Positions 33,889 through 42,565 of a stretch of 64,000 nt of DNA are shown piece by piece. Each line of letters begins with the position of its first letter. The stretch's first letter is position 1. A program made the position numbers and the translations under genes. Where the stretch lies: positions 1-64,000 of the forward strand of contig CASJPF010000006.1 in NCBI GenBank assembly GCA_949383255.1, given 5' to 3'. The notes below the pieces were generated by a model that was not told the DNA's origin, did not search any database, and saw only the letters and a program-made list of their open reading frames with translations. Source of the DNA: Lachnospiraceae bacterium (GTDB taxonomy: Bacteria > Bacillota > Clostridia > Lachnospirales > Lachnospiraceae).

Positions 33889-35253
33889 ATGACAAAAAGA
33901 ACAATAATTTCCAGACTGGCATCAGTCATTAGTTTTTTTGTGTTGATCAGTTTGGTTTTAATGGTTACAAATGAGATTGTGTGTGCAAAGTTTATTGGGG
34001 ATTCCACAACGATTGTAAAAGGATTCTATGCGGAAAAAAAGAATGATATAGATGTGATTGTAATTGGCAGCAGCAATAGTTTTTGTACAATCGACCCAAT
34101 TGTATTGTATGAAGAATATGGAATTACGGCATATGATTTTGGCAGCTCGTCACAGCCAATGAATATTTCAGTGCTCTATTTAAAGGAAGCATTTCGGAGA
34201 CAAAAGCCAAAAGTGGTTGTGCTTGAGGTTAATATGATGGTGGGTGGTGGTATTCACACAATCAATGAGGCAGGGTTGCGTTGGGGATTGACAAATATAC
34301 CATTTTCAATAGACAAGCTTAAATGCATCTACCAGTCAGTTGGAGCAGTCAATGCAGAATATTTCTCCTATGTTTTTCCAGTGTTTCGCTATCACAGCCG
34401 ATGGAAAGAGTTAAGCAAACTGGACTATACATATTTTGGTCAAGATAAGACAAACTATACGAAAGGGTATCTGGAGACACAATCTGTATCAGAAACTGCA
34501 ATTAATTTGCAGGAGTATCTTTTTGATGGTGAGGCATGGATAGAAGAAGAAAATATTCATTATCTGGATGAGATTGTCAATCTTTGCAAAAAGAATAATG
34601 TGGAACTGTTGCTGTTTAAATCTCCTAAAGAGAACTGGCATTGTTATGAGACAGAGGCAATACAAGCGCTTGCAGATGCGCGAGGTGTGCGTTTTGTAGA
34701 TTACAATGAACTCTATCAAAATGGTGTGGTGGAGCTTGACTTGACAGCAGACTTTCGAGATGAGGAGCATTTAAACGATTTTGGTGCTAGAAAAGTTACA
34801 AGTCATCTGGGACAATACCTAAAAGAAAATTATGCGTTGCCGGACAGGAGAACGGATACACAGCCTAACGCATGGGATATGGCGAGCATGTATCGCGAGC
34901 GAAAAGAATGGAAGGAGTATATGGAAGCCACCACAGCAAGGGAGTGTCTTGAGCTGTTGCAGGAGGACAAGAATTTTATTCTTGTTGTGACAGACACAAA
35001 AGCGGGAACAGGAAAAGAGACGCGCCAGTGGGTGTATGAGGATTGCAAGATTGCGCTTGACATTACCTGGAAAGAAGAGGGGATTCGCCATAGAAAAGCC
35101 GGGAAAAGTGAATTGGTACTTGCAAGAATTGGAAAAGGAAACCAAGTGCTAATTGATGGCATAAATCATTATCAGATGGGCGGCAGATGGAATATTATTG
35201 TGTATGACAAAATTCTAAACAGTGTCACAGCAAGTCTTGTCTTTCCAGAATAA
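33889..35253 (+). CDS. SGNH/AlgX-like acyltransferase partner of MBOAT
   Basis: The 454-aa protein has one N-terminal membrane anchor (about 10-30) and an extracellular SGNH-like domain: IVIGSSNSFCTID near 57-69 with the nucleophile Ser block, and FRDEEHLNDFGARKV near 288, which carries the Asp/His-like part. The last 110 residues form a separate domain. The family acts outside the cell, receiving acyl groups from an MBOAT and placing them on the polymer. Position directly behind the MBOAT gene supports this. Confidence 0.78.
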   Translation: MTKRTIISRLASVISFFVLISLVLMVTNEIVCAKFIGDSTTIVKGFYAEKKNDIDVIVIGSSNSFCTIDPIVLYEEYGITAYDFGSSSQPMNISVLYLKEAFRRQKPKVVVLEVNMMVGGGIHTINEAGLRWGLTNIPFSIDKLKCIYQSVGAVNAEYFSYVFPVFRYHSRWKELSKLDYTYFGQDKTNYTKGYLETQSVSETAINLQEYLFDGEAWIEEENIHYLDEIVNLCKKNNVELLLFKSPKENWHCYETEAIQALADARGVRFVDYNELYQNGVVELDLTADFRDEEHLNDFGARKVTSHLGQYLKENYALPDRRTDTQPNAWDMASMYRERKEWKEYMEATTARECLELLQEDKNFILVVTDTKAGTGKETRQWVYEDCKIALDITWKEEGIRHRKAGKSELVLARIGKGNQVLIDGINHYQMGGRWNIIVYDKILNSVTASLVFPE

Positions 35254-35310
35254 AGAGAATAATGAGGTTGGCTGAAAGCCAAATGTTGAACTGTTGCAAG
35301 TCGATATTTT

Positions 35311-35339
35311 TTGACGGGCAAGGAAAATTATGGTAGAAT
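35311..35339 (+). promoter_or_regulatory. Sigma-A-type promoter of the pseudaminic acid block
   Basis: TTGACG (35311-35316) and TAGAAT (35334-35339) have the ideal 17-nt spacing, 40 nt before the pseB start codon. A small hairpin TTGGC-TGAA-AGCCAA (35269-35283), related to the GTAACAG repeats, lies just upstream. Confidence 0.8.
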
Positions 35340-35379
35340 ATTCAAAATCAAAGGATTTTGCAAAAATGGAGGAAATAAA

Positions 35380-36375
35380 ATGTTATTAGATAATAAAACA
35401 ATATTAATTACAGGTGGTACAGGCTCTTTTGGAAGATGCTTTACAGAGTATGTGCTAACACATTATAACCCCAAAAAGATTATTATCTATTCGCGGGATG
35501 AGTTCAAACAGTGGATGATGGCAAATGATTTTGCACAATACAAAGAAAAATTGCGCTTTTTTATTGGAGATGTGCGCGATTATGAGCGTATGAAACGCGC
35601 ATTTGAGGGTGTGGACTATGTAATTCACGCTGCGGCGCTCAAACAAGTGCCTGCGTGCGAGTACAATCCCAATGAGGCGATTAAAACAAATGTCAATGGC
35701 GCACAGAATGTAATTGATGCAGCACTCAATACAGGGATTCAAAAGGTGGTTGCGCTGTCTACAGACAAGGCAGTCAATCCAGTAAATTTATACGGCGGTA
35801 CGAAATTAGTATCGGACAAATTGTTTATTGCTGCCAATGCTTACTGCGGCACAAAGGACTTGAACTTTTCCATTGTGCGATATGGAAATGTGGCAGGCAG
35901 CCGTGGATCAATTATACCACTTTTTCAGAAATTAATTGATGAGGGTGCTAAGGAGCTTCCAATTACAGACTATCGCATGACGCGGTTTTGGATTAGTTTG
36001 ACGCAAGGGGTTGAGCTTGTGATTAAGGCACTTGAGGAAGCAAAGGGTGGTGAGACGTTTATCAGCCGGATTCCATCTTTTAAGATTACAGACCTTGCAG
36101 AAGCGATGGCGCCGGGTATGAAGACAGTGGAAGTCGGTATTCGCCCCGGTGAGAAGCTTCATGAGGTCATGATTACAGCGGAAGACTCTATGACAACTTA
36201 CGAGTATGAAAAGAATTTTATTATCTATCCACAGATGTTCTGGCAGGAGTCAAAGCGCCCAAATCCAAGTGGTAAGAAGGTAGATGATGGTTTTTACTAT
36301 TCTTCTGGAAACAATACAGAATGGCTTTCTGTAGAACAGATTCGTGCACTTTTAAAGACAGACCTTCATGAGTAG
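35380..36375 (+). CDS. pseB: UDP-GlcNAc 4,6-dehydratase (5-inverting), PseB
   Basis: The 331-aa SDR enzyme performs the first step of pseudaminic acid synthesis, giving UDP-2-acetamido-2,6-dideoxy-beta-L-arabino-hexos-4-ulose. TGGTGSFG is near 10, HAAALKQVPACEYNPNEAIKTNVNG near 83-107, and STDKAVNPVNLYGGTK near 126-141 with Asp, Lys and Tyr of the catalytic set. It is the short soluble form without membrane helices, unlike the protein at 53109. The ATG follows TGGAGGAA; a frame opening at 35311 is the -35 box. A PseC gene follows. Confidence 0.96.
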   Translation: MLLDNKTILITGGTGSFGRCFTEYVLTHYNPKKIIIYSRDEFKQWMMANDFAQYKEKLRFFIGDVRDYERMKRAFEGVDYVIHAAALKQVPACEYNPNEAIKTNVNGAQNVIDAALNTGIQKVVALSTDKAVNPVNLYGGTKLVSDKLFIAANAYCGTKDLNFSIVRYGNVAGSRGSIIPLFQKLIDEGAKELPITDYRMTRFWISLTQGVELVIKALEEAKGGETFISRIPSFKITDLAEAMAPGMKTVEVGIRPGEKLHEVMITAEDSMTTYEYEKNFIIYPQMFWQESKRPNPSGKKVDDGFYYSSGNNTEWLSVEQIRALLKTDLHE

Positions 36376-36396
36376 AGAAAGGAACATTATTCAATC

Positions 36397-37590
36397 ATGG
36401 AAAAACCAGCAATCGCCGGAGGCACTCCGGTTCGGGACACAAAATTATTTTATGGACATCAGTATATTGACGCGGCAGATGTCAAGGCTGTGGAGGAAGT
36501 CCTAATCAGCAATGATTTAACCTGTGGGCCGAAAGTTATAGCACTTGAGCAAAAACTCTGCGCGCTGACAGGAGCAAAATATGCAGTTGTGTGCAGCAAT
36601 GGCACAGCGGCGCTTCATATTGCAGCGATGGCAGCAGGTGTTGGTGCAGGAGATGAGCTTATTACCTCGCCGATTACCTTTGCTGCTTCTGCAAACTGTG
36701 CGCTTTACTGTGGAGCAACCCCAGTTTTTGCAGATATTGATCCAGAAACTTATAATATTGATCCAGAAAGCGTTCTGGAAAAGATTACGAGCAAAACAAA
36801 GGCAGTGGTAGCAGTGGATTATACGGGGCAGGCTGCCAAGCTAGAGGAATTGATGGCACTGTGCCATAAGAGAGAGATTGTGTTGATAGAAGACGCTTGT
36901 CATTCTATTGGGACAAAGTATAAAGGAAAGCCTGTTGGCAGTATAGCGGATATGACTATATTTAGTTTCCACCCAGTTAAGACAGTGACAGGCGGCGAGG
37001 GTGGCGCAGTTCTTACAAACCGCAAAGATTTGTACGAAAAGCTTTTGCTCTACCGTTCGCATGGCATTACAAAAAAGGAAGCGTATTACGTAAATGAAAG
37101 TCATGGCCCTTGGTATCATGAACAAATTGATTTGGGATATAATTATCGACTGACAGATATTCAATGCGCGCTAATATTGAGTCAGATTGATAAACTTCCA
37201 CAGTTTTCCAAGCGGCGCAAGGAGATTGTAGAACAATACAACAAGGCATTTTTGCAGATACCACAACTTTTTGTGCAGCGAGAGATTCCGGAGTCCGATA
37301 CGACAAGGCATCTCTACATACTGCGAATCCGGCCGGAATTGCTCAATATTGACCGCAAGGGATTTTTTGAGGCAATGATGGCAGAGAACATTTATTGCAA
37401 TGTGCATTATATTCCAGTGTATTGGCACCCCTATTATGAAAAACTTGGCTATAAAAAGGGATTATGCCCAAATGCGGAAAAGTTGTATCAAGAGATGATG
37501 AGTCTGCCAATCTATTATTCTTTGACGGACAAAGATGTGAATGATGTAATATGGGCAGTGCAAAAGATTGTGAACTATTATAAAAAATAA
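36397..37590 (+). CDS. pseC: UDP-4-amino-4,6-dideoxy-N-acetyl-L-altrosamine transaminase, PseC
   Basis: The 397-aa PLP enzyme of the DegT/DnrJ/EryC1/StrS family aminates the PseB product at C4. LSNDLTCGPKVIALEQKL-like N-terminal features, NGTAALHIAAMAAGVG near 68, EDACHSIGTKYKGKPVGS near 166 and SFHPVKTVTGGEGGA near 190 with the PLP Lys at about 195 are visible. Both the start motif GGTPVRDTKLFYGHQYID and the position between pseB and pseF support PseC rather than another aminotransferase. Confidence 0.95.
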   Translation: MEKPAIAGGTPVRDTKLFYGHQYIDAADVKAVEEVLISNDLTCGPKVIALEQKLCALTGAKYAVVCSNGTAALHIAAMAAGVGAGDELITSPITFAASANCALYCGATPVFADIDPETYNIDPESVLEKITSKTKAVVAVDYTGQAAKLEELMALCHKREIVLIEDACHSIGTKYKGKPVGSIADMTIFSFHPVKTVTGGEGGAVLTNRKDLYEKLLLYRSHGITKKEAYYVNESHGPWYHEQIDLGYNYRLTDIQCALILSQIDKLPQFSKRRKEIVEQYNKAFLQIPQLFVQREIPESDTTRHLYILRIRPELLNIDRKGFFEAMMAENIYCNVHYIPVYWHPYYEKLGYKKGLCPNAEKLYQEMMSLPIYYSLTDKDVNDVIWAVQKIVNYYKK

Positions 37591-37609
37591 AAATGGAAGG
37601 GACATTTCG

Positions 37610-38329
37610 ATGAAAAGTGTAGCAATCATAACGGCAAGGGGCGGCAGCAAACGGATTTCGCGCAAAAATATTCGGCCATTTTTGGGAAAACCGATTTTAG
37701 AATATAGTATTGAGGCGGCTTTGCAAACAGAACTGTTTGAGGAAGTGATGGTGTCAACAGATGACGCGGAGATTGCAGAGATTGCACAGCAGGCAGGAGC
37801 AAAGGTTCCATTTTTTCGGAGTGCGGAGACTGCCAATGATTTTGCTACAACGGCAGATGTAATCGCAGAAGTTTTGGCAGCGTATGCACAGATTGGGAAA
37901 ACATTTGAAGCGGTAAGTTGCATTTATCCCACAGCGCCTTTTGTGACAGCAGATACGTTAAGCGCAGCAATGCAACTTTTAGAGCAAAATCAGGCAGATT
38001 GTGTGATTCCTGTTGTAAAATTTTCTTTTCCGCCACAGAGAGGTGTCATTATTGACAATGGTAAAATTGCACCCAAATGGCCGGAGAATATGGCAAAACG
38101 CTCGCAGGATTTAGAGCCGATTTACCATGATTGTGGTCAGTTTTATTGTTTAAATGTAGAGCGCTTTTTACAACAGAAAGCAATTTGGATGGAACATGCG
38201 ATTCCATTCATACAAGAGGAACGATATGTGCAGGATATTGACACTTTGGAGGATTGGGCGCTTGCAGAAATGAAGTACAAGCTCTTGCAGGCAGAAAGGA
38301 GCAAAAAGGCAGATGGGAAGTACAATTAA
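37610..38329 (+). CDS. pseF: Pseudaminic acid cytidylyltransferase, PseF
   Basis: The 239-aa protein activates pseudaminic acid as CMP-Pse. The CTP-binding opening IITARGGSKRISRKNIRPFLGKPIL is at 6-30, VMVSTDDAEIAEIAQQAGA near 46-64, and IYPTAPFVTADTL near 104. A PseF assignment over NeuA rests on the neighbouring pse genes and on the KRISRKNI wording. It overlaps pseI by 17 nt. Confidence 0.93.
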   Translation: MKSVAIITARGGSKRISRKNIRPFLGKPILEYSIEAALQTELFEEVMVSTDDAEIAEIAQQAGAKVPFFRSAETANDFATTADVIAEVLAAYAQIGKTFEAVSCIYPTAPFVTADTLSAAMQLLEQNQADCVIPVVKFSFPPQRGVIIDNGKIAPKWPENMAKRSQDLEPIYHDCGQFYCLNVERFLQQKAIWMEHAIPFIQEERYVQDIDTLEDWALAEMKYKLLQAERSKKADGKYN

Positions 38330-39374
38330 TATAAACGAACGGATTATTGGAGATGGATGCCCTGCCTATATTATTGCGGAAATGTCTGCAAACCATGCGG
38401 GCAGTATTGAGCGGGCGTTGGAACTGATTCATGTGGCAAAAGACGCCGGTGCAGACTGTGTAAAGATACAGACTTACACAGCAGATACGATGACAATAAA
38501 CTGTCAGAATGAATATTTCCAGATTGGAAAAGGCACTTGGGGAGGGGAGAATCTCTACGAACTGTATCAGAAGGCATATACGCCGTGGGAATGGCAAAAA
38601 CAGCTTTGCGACGAGGCTGCAAAAGTGGGGATAGATTTTCTCTCAACACCATTTGACACAACTTCTGTTGATTTTCTTGAGAATCTTGGAGTACCATTTT
38701 ACAAAATTGCTTCTTTTGAACTGGTGGATATTCCTTTACTAGAATACATTGCATCAAAGCAGAAACCAATCATTATGTCAACAGCAATGGGAACTTTGGA
38801 GGAGATTGAGGAAGCAGTTGCGGCGATTTACAGTACAGGAAACAAACAGCTTGCGCTAATGAAATGTTCAAGTGCTTACCCAGCAAAAAGTGAAGAGATG
38901 AATCTGTGTATGATTCGCGATATGAAGGAACGATTTGGCATTCCGGTGGGGCTTTCTGATCATTCTATGGGGGCGTTTAGCGCTGCAACTGCAACTGCGC
39001 TTGGCGCCAACCTAATTGAAAAGCATTTCTGTATGAGTCGTGCTATTAAAAATCCAGATTCTAGTTTTTCTATGGAGCCAGAAGAATTTCGGGATATGGT
39101 TTGTCAAGTGCGCGAGGTGGAAAAGGCGTTGGGAACAGTCCACTATGGTGTTTCTAGCCAAGAGGAAAGCAATACATGTTTTCGGCGGTCTTTATTTGTG
39201 GTGCAGGACATTGCGGCGGGGGAAGTGCTCACACCAGATAATATTAGAAGTATTCGGCCAGCATATGGATTAAAACCAAAGTATTACAAAAAAGTATTAG
39301 GGCAAACTGCAAAGCGCGATTTAAAGCGCGGCACACCATTATCTTTTTCTGATATAGATTGTGATCTGGAGTAA
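38313..39374 (+). CDS. pseI: Pseudaminic acid synthase, PseI
   Basis: The 353-aa protein condenses the altropyranose with phosphoenolpyruvate. An N-terminal NeuB-type TIM barrel (CPAYIIAEMSANHAGSIERALELI near 14, GADCVKIQTYTADTMTI near 42, ISTPFDTTSVDFLE-like stretch near 108) is followed by a C-terminal SAF domain (VVQDIAAGEVLTPDNIRSIRPAYGLKP near 295). The stop codon TAA is part of the palindromic element that begins at 39371. PseI rather than sialic or legionaminic acid synthase is inferred from PseB/C/G around it. Confidence 0.94.
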   Translation: MGSTININERIIGDGCPAYIIAEMSANHAGSIERALELIHVAKDAGADCVKIQTYTADTMTINCQNEYFQIGKGTWGGENLYELYQKAYTPWEWQKQLCDEAAKVGIDFLSTPFDTTSVDFLENLGVPFYKIASFELVDIPLLEYIASKQKPIIMSTAMGTLEEIEEAVAAIYSTGNKQLALMKCSSAYPAKSEEMNLCMIRDMKERFGIPVGLSDHSMGAFSAATATALGANLIEKHFCMSRAIKNPDSSFSMEPEEFRDMVCQVREVEKALGTVHYGVSSQEESNTCFRRSLFVVQDIAAGEVLTPDNIRSIRPAYGLKPKYYKKVLGQTAKRDLKRGTPLSFSDIDCDLE

Positions 39375-39505
39375 CAGTTCAAACAGGTCTTCGCAAGACC
39401 TGCGAAGACCTTATGAAAACATAAGCCTTGAGAGCAAAAATCCCATTGCCAAAGGCGATCTTCAATGGATTTTTGCAGTAACAGGTCAGCTTGTCTGAAC
39501 TGTTA
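39371..39505. repeat. Nested palindromic intergenic element, copy 2 (inverted relative to copy 1)
   Basis: GTAACAGTTC (39371-39380) pairs with GAACTGTTAC (39496-39505). Inside are AGGTCTTCGCA/TGCGAAGACCT (39385-39395, 39401-39411) and GCAAAAATCC/GGATTTTTGC (39434-39443, 39467-39476). The reverse complement of its right 70 nt is almost identical to the left 70 nt of 14336-14450. It separates pseI from the PseH-formyltransferase gene and may modulate expression of the second half of the block. Confidence 0.82.
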
Positions 39506-39525
39506 CTGTTGGGGGGAGAGACAAA

Positions 39526-40710
39526 ATGAAAAAATTAGAAACAAATCTGTATTTGCGACAAGCTTGTCTAGCAGATAGAGAACTTTTGTTTGAATGGGCA
39601 AATGATTCTGTAGTCCGCGCAAATGCATTTCATACAAAGAAGATTCCTTATGCGGACCATGTAAAGTGGTTTGCAGATGTAATGACAAAGGATTCTATAC
39701 AACAATATATTTTGTGTGATAATAAGATTCCTGTAGGACAAATACGGTTCAATATGGAAGGCGATAAGGCATTTATTGATTACAGTATTGCGGCGGATTT
39801 TCGCGGAATGGGATATGGAACGATATTAATGCAGTTGCTTTTGCAGAAACTAGAAACAGCAAAGATGTCAGATGAAATAACGTTGGTTGGGCAGGTAAAA
39901 CAGGAAAATCTTGCGTCTGCAAGTGTCTTTGAAAAATGCGGATTTACGCCAATAACAAAGAAAGATTATATTCAATATGAGTATGTTTGGAGGCGACATG
40001 GAATGCGGATTATTATCGCGACAATAAAGTCATGGAATATTGCGCGCGCGCAGGCGCTACAAAAAAAGTATGAAGGGGTGCACAATATTCGCATTTTTAC
40101 CAAGAAGGAAGAGTTTACCGCAGAAAATGTGTATAATTTTCAGCCAGATTATATTTTCTTGCCACACTGGTCTTATATTATGCCGCGTGAGATTACCGAC
40201 AACTGGGAATGTATTGTGTTTCATATGACAGATTTACCTTATGGGCGCGGTGGAAGCCCTTTGCAAAATTTAATAGTGCGCGGTCATAAAGAGACAAAAA
40301 TCTCAGCGATAAAAATGACAGAGAAACTTGACGGCGGACCAGTGTATATGAAACATACGTTGTCTTTGGAAGGCAGCGCGCAAGAGATTTTTATACGGTG
40401 TGCAGATATTATTTTTGCAGAGATGATACCACTTTTTTTGGACGGCGGCAATCAGAAAAAACTAGAACCTGTGCCGCAGGAGGGAGAGCCAGTAATCTTT
40501 AAGCGCAGAAAACCTGAGGAAAGTCAGATTACATCAGAGATGGATATAGAAAAAATTTACGATTATATTAGAATGCTGGATGCGGAAGGTTATCCCAAGG
40601 CGTTTATGGAGTTTGGAACATATCGTTTGGAGTTTGCGCAAGCCAATCTTTCAGAGGATAAAAAAGAGCTTTCAGCACAAGTAATCTTTCGGTGCAAGGC
40701 GGAGGAATAG
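39526..40710 (+). CDS. PseH-like N-acetyltransferase fused to a formyltransferase domain
   Basis: The 394-aa protein has two parts. Residues 1-160 are a GNAT domain with LRQACLADRELLFEWAND, the acetyl-CoA loop FRGMGYGTILMQ near 90 and SASVFEKCGF near 130, as in PseH. Residues 165-330 form a formyltransferase fold: FHMTDLPYGRGGSPLQNLIVRG near 230 and IKMTEKLDGGPVYM near 263, matching the methionyl-tRNA formyltransferase motifs including His and Asp. The usual catalytic Asn is a Val here. PseH acetylates the C4 amine made by PseC; a formyl group could be added to the same or another amine. GGGGGGAG precedes the ATG. Confidence 0.85.
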   Translation: MKKLETNLYLRQACLADRELLFEWANDSVVRANAFHTKKIPYADHVKWFADVMTKDSIQQYILCDNKIPVGQIRFNMEGDKAFIDYSIAADFRGMGYGTILMQLLLQKLETAKMSDEITLVGQVKQENLASASVFEKCGFTPITKKDYIQYEYVWRRHGMRIIIATIKSWNIARAQALQKKYEGVHNIRIFTKKEEFTAENVYNFQPDYIFLPHWSYIMPREITDNWECIVFHMTDLPYGRGGSPLQNLIVRGHKETKISAIKMTEKLDGGPVYMKHTLSLEGSAQEIFIRCADIIFAEMIPLFLDGGNQKKLEPVPQEGEPVIFKRRKPEESQITSEMDIEKIYDYIRMLDAEGYPKAFMEFGTYRLEFAQANLSEDKKELSAQVIFRCKAEE

Positions 40711-40715
40711 CAGAG

Positions 40716-41417
40716 ATGGGAAAAACAGTATTGGTTGTGGCAGCACACCCAGATGATGAGATTCTTGGCGTTGGTGGCACAGTCGCAAGGCACGTGGCAG
40801 AGGGCGACATTGTCTATGCGTTAATTTTGGGAGAAGGACAGACTTCCCGTGGCAGACACAGAGAAGATATTGATCAAAATGTAGTAAAAGAGTTGCATCA
40901 AAATACGCTGGAGAGTGCAAAAATTATTGGGTATCAGGAGGTATTTTTTGCTGATTTTCCAGACAACCGCTTTGACCATGTGGATTTGCTTGATATTGTA
41001 AAAGTAGTCGAACAAATGATTGACAAATTGCGCCCGCAAGTACTCTATACACATTACAGTGGAGATTTAAATGTAGACCATCAATATACTGCGCGTGCAG
41101 TACTCACAGCGTCAAGACCAATTGGCACGTACTGCGCTGAAGAAATTTATGCTTTTGAGACGCTTTCATCTTCCGAGTGGAATTTTGATTACAGCACACA
41201 ACCAGCATTTTGCCCCAATGTGTTTATTGATATTACAGATTATTATCATAAAAAAGAGCAGGCAATGGACTGTTATGTGTCAGAACTTTGCAATTTTCCA
41301 CACCCAAGAAGTCTTGTAGGCATGGATGTCTTGTCAAAAACACGCGGTATGACGGCCGGCATGGAGCGTGCAGAGGCGTTTATGTTGGTGCGAAGTGTAA
41401 GGAGGCGTTTTGACTAG
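40716..41417 (+). CDS. PIG-L/LmbE family N-acetyl-sugar deacetylase
   Basis: The 233-aa protein has the metal-binding motif VVAAHPDDEILGVGGTVARH at 7-26, the second motif HYSGDLNVDHQYTARAV near 112 and a later HPRSLVGMD near 198. The family removes N-acetyl groups from GlcNAc-type sugars with zinc. It lies 5 nt after the GNAT-formyltransferase fusion and directly abuts pseG, so an N-acetyl of the pseudaminic acid pathway is the likely target. GGAGG (40701-40705) supports the ATG at 40716. Confidence 0.9.
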   Translation: MGKTVLVVAAHPDDEILGVGGTVARHVAEGDIVYALILGEGQTSRGRHREDIDQNVVKELHQNTLESAKIIGYQEVFFADFPDNRFDHVDLLDIVKVVEQMIDKLRPQVLYTHYSGDLNVDHQYTARAVLTASRPIGTYCAEEIYAFETLSSSEWNFDYSTQPAFCPNVFIDITDYYHKKEQAMDCYVSELCNFPHPRSLVGMDVLSKTRGMTAGMERAEAFMLVRSVRRRFD

Positions 41418-42545
41418 ATGTTTTATATTCGTGCGGACGGAAATACAAAGATCGGCATGGGGCATGTGATGCGCTGCCTGTCAGTTGCGGAGGCAACAGC
41501 AAAGATAGACTGCTTGCATCCGCCTATTTTTATATTAGCGGATGAAACGTGCCGCTCTTTGATAGAGGAGCGAGGATTTCAAGTGATTGTATTGCATACA
41601 GACTACTGCGATATGATGGGAGAGCTTCCACTGTTAGAAGCAATTTTTCAGGAAAAACCTACAATTAAAAATGTAGGAAATCAGAATAAAAATATTGTGC
41701 TGGTGGATAGCTATCAGGCAGATAGCACATATTATTTTGCCCTAAGCAAAATGGTGAAAACAGTGTGCTTTGAGGATATGGGGCAGGCGTACCCAGTTGA
41801 TTTGCTGATCAATTATAATCTCTATGCTCCGCGGCTAGCTGCGCAATATATTGCGGCGGAGACAGAAAGTCAGGCAATCAATAAGTATCCGCGCAAGGTT
41901 CTGCTGGGAGCAAATTATATGCCGCTTCGCAAGGCATTTCAAACACCTTCTAATTACAGTGTGGCAGAGCAAGTGCGCAATGTTACAATCACCACAGGAG
42001 GAAGTGATCCTTATTTTGCAACAGCTACGCTTGTAGAGGCATTAATGCGTGATCCTATGATAACAGAACAGGAAATAACATTGCATTTGATCAGTGGACC
42101 TTTTAATGAATTTGCAGAGGAATTAAAGCGAAAATATCAAAATTATGAAAAGAAATCCGCAAATGCAACGACATTGCAGATTCAAATTCATGAAAATATA
42201 AAAGATATGCGCAGTCTTTTGTATGATAGCGATATAGTGATAACAGCAACAGGAAGCACAATTTATGAAGTGAGTGCGCTGGGTGTTCCAATGATTGTTT
42301 TTTATTTTGCTGAAAATCAAAGACAGGGAGCCAAGGAGCTAGAAAGGCTGACAAATATTGTCAATGCAGGAAATATTGCCATAGAGCCTGATAGAACAGC
42401 AGAACGTATACGAGATACACTAAGACGCTGCATTCAGAACAAAAAGTACAGAGAGCGTTTATACAGACAGGAAAAAGAACTGATTGATGCAAAAGGAGCA
42501 CAGCGTATTGCAGAACAGATAAAGGAATTGCTGCTATCACAGTGA
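41418..42545 (+). CDS. pseG: UDP-2,4-diacetamido-2,4,6-trideoxy-altropyranose hydrolase, PseG
   Basis: The 375-aa protein has a GT-B-like fold and cleaves UDP from the PseH product. The opening FYIRADGNTKIGMGHVMRCLSVAEA is diagnostic. VLVDSYQADSTYYFALSK near 95 and TITTGGSDPYFATATLVEAL near 190 follow, then SDIVITATGSTIYEVSALGVPMIVFY near 272. It starts at the base after the previous stop codon. Confidence 0.93.
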   Translation: MFYIRADGNTKIGMGHVMRCLSVAEATAKIDCLHPPIFILADETCRSLIEERGFQVIVLHTDYCDMMGELPLLEAIFQEKPTIKNVGNQNKNIVLVDSYQADSTYYFALSKMVKTVCFEDMGQAYPVDLLINYNLYAPRLAAQYIAAETESQAINKYPRKVLLGANYMPLRKAFQTPSNYSVAEQVRNVTITTGGSDPYFATATLVEALMRDPMITEQEITLHLISGPFNEFAEELKRKYQNYEKKSANATTLQIQIHENIKDMRSLLYDSDIVITATGSTIYEVSALGVPMIVFYFAENQRQGAKELERLTNIVNAGNIAIEPDRTAERIRDTLRRCIQNKKYRERLYRQEKELIDAKGAQRIAEQIKELLLSQ

Positions 42546-42565
42546 TTGCGAAAGTGAGGGAGAGA

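Noticed and set aside
35311-35379. Longer N-terminus of PseB from TTG 35311
   Set aside because: The TTG is the -35 box of an excellent promoter, and the transcript would start downstream of it. ATG 35380 has a strong ribosome binding site.
38313-39374. Sialic or legionaminic acid synthase (NeuB/LegI) assignment
   Set aside because: The flanking PseB, PseC, PseF and PseG genes fit pseudaminic acid. The family alone would not separate these possibilities.
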